From JBDHWG01 sp046328525 (lineage in GTDB: Bacteria > Chloroflexota > Anaerolineae > Epilineales > JAHCIE01), in contig JAXLWK010000006.1 in NCBI GenBank assembly GCA_046328525.1, positions 359,066 to 423,065 of the forward strand: DNA of 64,000 nucleotides. The letters run 5' to 3'. The position numbers were made by a program, and so were the translations under genes. Of this stretch, positions 61,926-64,000 are shown in pieces. How positions within the stretch are numbered: position 1 is the first letter of the stretch; each line of letters opens with the position of its first letter. The notes beneath the pieces were generated by a model that saw only the letters and a list, made by a program, of their open reading frames with translations, was not told where the DNA came from and made no database searches.

Positions 61926-63791
61926 CTATACCTCTTCGGCGAAGTCGCGGCGCGGGCGCGCCCGGCGCTCTGCCTTTCCCTGATCCTCCCGCCGCACCGA
62001 CTCCACATCCCGCCGCGCGCGCTCCAGCGCCTTCACCACATCCAGGTCGGCGCCGCCCTCCCGCGACTCGCGGGGGTTGATGCGCACCATGACCGGCACG
62101 CGCACCAGTGGACCGAGAATCACCGCCTCGCCCACGTTGAGGCCCGGCAGGTCGGCGAGCAGGCCCTCGGAGATGCCCTCGGCTGCCTGCTTGATCGCGG
62201 TCTGGTCCTGCGGGTTGGTCAGGCGCATGATGATCTGCGAGTTGCACTGGCTCAGCACATCCGAGTTTACCTTGTACGGGCGCTGCGTGATGAGGATGAG
62301 GAAGATGCCGAACTTGCGGCCCTCGGCGGAGATGCGGCGGATGATCGTGGCGGCATGCCCCGGCTCACCCTTGTTCTGACTGCCGGGGATGAAGTTGTGG
62401 GCCTCCTCCAGGACGAAGAACGCCGGGCGGCTCAACCCCTCGCCAATCGCGCGCCGCCACGTGTCGTTGAGCACCTTGGCGACGACATAGTCGGCGACCC
62501 GGCTGTCCATGCCCGCCAGGTCAATCGCCGACAGCGTCATCGGCTTCAAGAGATTGTCCAGCGGCACATCCTCGAAGCCCCAGATGTCCATCTTCTCCAG
62601 CGCCTGGATGTACTTGACGGCGCTCTGTGCCCCGGCGATTACGTCCGGCGGCAGGTTGCCCTCGGACGTCGGGTCCGCGCCGATGGGCACAGTGCGCGCC
62701 GGCGTGTCGTCCTCGTCGTCGCTTCCGCTCGATAGCTCGTCCCACCCAATCGGCCCGGCCGACGGCTTCGGCTCGTAGTCCACGCCGGATTTCTGCGCCC
62801 AGCGCTTGTGGGCGAAGTCGCTGAACGAGTCCTCGTCGTCGAACGCCTCGCTCAGCGGGCGCTGGCGCGCGTTCGATCGCTTGCCGTTGTCGCCGGGCGA
62901 CCCCATGAAGTTGCTGATACGCTCCAGCTCTTTCCGCAGTTGCGTGGGCGTGTAATCCGTGCCCTGGATGCGCTTGTAGGCGAACTCAATGGCGGTGCGA
63001 ATCCTGGCGAAGTTTTCGGGCAGGCCGCACAGGGCGAAGATCTCCGACAGCTCGAGCTTCGAGAACTGCACCTGGAACTTGCGGCTAGGCCCCGTGTCGG
63101 AGTCCGTGTACCGCCCCTTGATCTGGGTCGGCAGGCGGTAGACCTCGACGCGGTCGGCGAACGACGTTGGCTGGTTGTGGTCGTCTTTGCGCATGAGTAC
63201 GTAATCGGAGTTGGGGTCGAACACGATGACCGTGCCGCCGAGCCGGAGGAGCTGCTCCAGCAGGACACCGACGGTGTAGCTCTTGCCCGCGCCCGTCTGG
63301 GCGATGACGGCGAGGTGTCGCCGCAGGCCGTTCGGGTCACAGGCGACGCTGACCTGGGGGCGGTTGATGAGTGCGCCGATCTCCAGGCCGGAGGTGTCTA
63401 CGCGCGAGAAGAAGCGCTTGAGCAACTCGTCCGACGCGGTGTGCGCCTCGGCGCCCGGCGACGCCGCGCCGCGCGGAAAGCGCACGATGTTGCGCTCGTC
63501 CAGGTAGCCGAGCACCTTCGCCGTGCCGACGATGATCGGCGGGGCCGAGCGCAGGCGGTTGAGAATGGCCTCGACCTCGCCGTGGCTCATGTCGGAGCTG
63601 AGAAGGCGCGATGAGACGGTCAGGCCCGTCACCTGGGCCAGCACGTCTATGGTCTGGACGCCGCCGCCGCTGCGCTCGCGCAGGCCCGGCAGGACGATGT
63701 ATTCCAGGCGGGGCGGGGCAATCTCGGTGTTGGTGACGAAGGTGAATTCGTCGGTGCGAACCTCGCCGACAACGTAGCCAACGGCGGACAT
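61926..63791 (-). CDS. HerA-like hexameric DNA translocase ATPase
   Basis: 621 residues from the ATG at 63791 with GGAGGCTCT upstream. A HAS-barrel domain is at 1-90; Walker A AQTGAGKSYT at 164-173; Walker B FFVLEEAHNF near 475; arginine and sensor motifs near ILITQRPYKVNSDVLSQCNS. An acidic insert of about 100 residues (residues ~295-400, ELSSGSDDEDDTP) separates the two parts. HerA pairs with the nuclease NurA in DNA end resection in archaea and some bacteria; other HerA-like proteins act in antiviral pairs. No nurA or effector gene is in the window, but the gene's upstream side is cut by the right edge. Confidence 0.85.
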   Translation of the reverse strand: MSAVGYVVGEVRTDEFTFVTNTEIAPPRLEYIVLPGLRERSGGGVQTIDVLAQVTGLTVSSRLLSSDMSHGEVEAILNRLRSAPPIIVGTAKVLGYLDERNIVRFPRGAASPGAEAHTASDELLKRFFSRVDTSGLEIGALINRPQVSVACDPNGLRRHLAVIAQTGAGKSYTVGVLLEQLLRLGGTVIVFDPNSDYVLMRKDDHNQPTSFADRVEVYRLPTQIKGRYTDSDTGPSRKFQVQFSKLELSEIFALCGLPENFARIRTAIEFAYKRIQGTDYTPTQLRKELERISNFMGSPGDNGKRSNARQRPLSEAFDDEDSFSDFAHKRWAQKSGVDYEPKPSAGPIGWDELSSGSDDEDDTPARTVPIGADPTSEGNLPPDVIAGAQSAVKYIQALEKMDIWGFEDVPLDNLLKPMTLSAIDLAGMDSRVADYVVAKVLNDTWRRAIGEGLSRPAFFVLEEAHNFIPGSQNKGEPGHAATIIRRISAEGRKFGIFLILITQRPYKVNSDVLSQCNSQIIMRLTNPQDQTAIKQAAEGISEGLLADLPGLNVGEAVILGPLVRVPVMVRINPRESREGGADLDVVKALERARRDVESVRREDQGKAERRARPRRDFAEEV

Positions 63792-63828
63792 AGAGCCTCC
63801 GGAGAAGGGCTTTGGCGCCGCAAAGGCG

Positions 63829-63885
63829 CAGAGACGCAGATAAAGAACAACCTATCTTAACCCTTTGCGTCTCTGCGTCTCTGCG
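63829..63885. repeat. CGCAAAG-family dispersed palindromic repeat, copy 2
   Basis: Left arm CGCAAAGGCGCAGAGACGCA (63829-63848) and right arm CTTTGCGTCTCTGCG with an extra CTCTGCG (63863-63885). Better preserved than copy 1 at 8559. It lies upstream of herA. Confidence 0.65.
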
Positions 63886-64000
63886 ATCCTTTCATCATTC
63901 GCAACTCGCGCGCGGCGGCACGTCACCGCTTCAGAACGCGCGTAGTATACTGCAAAACAGGCCATCGAACAAATGAGCCAACATCGTATATTGGTGTAGC
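63886..64000. other. Gene-free right edge
   Basis: No coding sequence is supported in the last 115 bases. GTAGTATACTGC near 63940 could be part of a promoter on either strand, but no pair of hexamers is convincing. Confidence 0.4.

Overview
The window looks like a chromosome segment of a GC-rich, probably free-living member of the Chloroflexota. The phylum is inferred from style, not from a marker gene. Supporting traits are long Thr/Ala/Pro linkers in secreted proteins, a C-terminal YMPLIAR-type tail on one large secreted protein, two ~900-residue MalT-like LuxR regulators, and several small families I associate with this phylum. No rRNA, tRNA, CRISPR array, phage module or replication origin was recognised.

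Region by region. (1) 0-14.2 kb is ordinary chromosome: a secreted beta-propeller/cupredoxin protein cut by the left edge, a methyltransferase, a ribosome-hibernation factor, infA, a NUDIX hydrolase, a large DNRLRE/fibronectin-III surface protein, a DUF72 protein, an aldehyde dehydrogenase/GT-C glycosyltransferase pair, a DtxR-type regulator and a CBM9-like secreted protein. (2) 14.2-15.5 kb holds the front half of a broken gene next to an internally deleted IS256-family element. (3) 15.5-34.9 kb is a long block almost entirely on the minus strand: two SulP anion transporters, DUF2254, a ClC channel, DUF5661, a Gly/Pro repeat protein, DUF6325, an AI-2E-family membrane protein, two formylglycine-type sulfatases, a META lipoprotein, a potassium-type channel and a LuxR/MalT regulator with a small partner protein. 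Between 20.0 and 25.7 kb this block contains at least six gene fragments, all in the same orientation, as if an operon array had suffered repeated internal deletions. (4) 35.2-40.1 kb holds DUF1269, a membrane-anchored phosphatase, a gene with an in-frame stop, an IS4-type transposase remnant, and one complete plus one rear-half copy of the gene broken at 14.3 kb. (5) 40.2-64 kb is again ordinary: M20 peptidase and DUF1643, a lipid kinase, a nitroreductase, a second LuxR/MalT regulator with its small partner, a coiled-coil membrane protein, an orphan winged-helix protein, two hotdog thioesterases, a secreted repeat propeller, a TusA/DsrE sulfur-relay pair, cold-shock and RRM proteins, two GH13 glycosidases, an alkyl-DHAP-synthase-like flavoprotein, a four-PAS histidine kinase with an overlapping single-domain response regulator, and a HerA-like ATPase.

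How genes work together. The sulfatases, SulP transporters, ClC and K-type channels suggest release and handling of sulfate and other anions under the control of the adjacent STAND-LuxR regulator, but this is inference from neighbourhood. The most useful internal pattern is that both LuxR/MalT genes are followed, same strand and 116-140 bp downstream, by members of one small-protein family. Several families of palindromic repeats mark the ends of transcription units.
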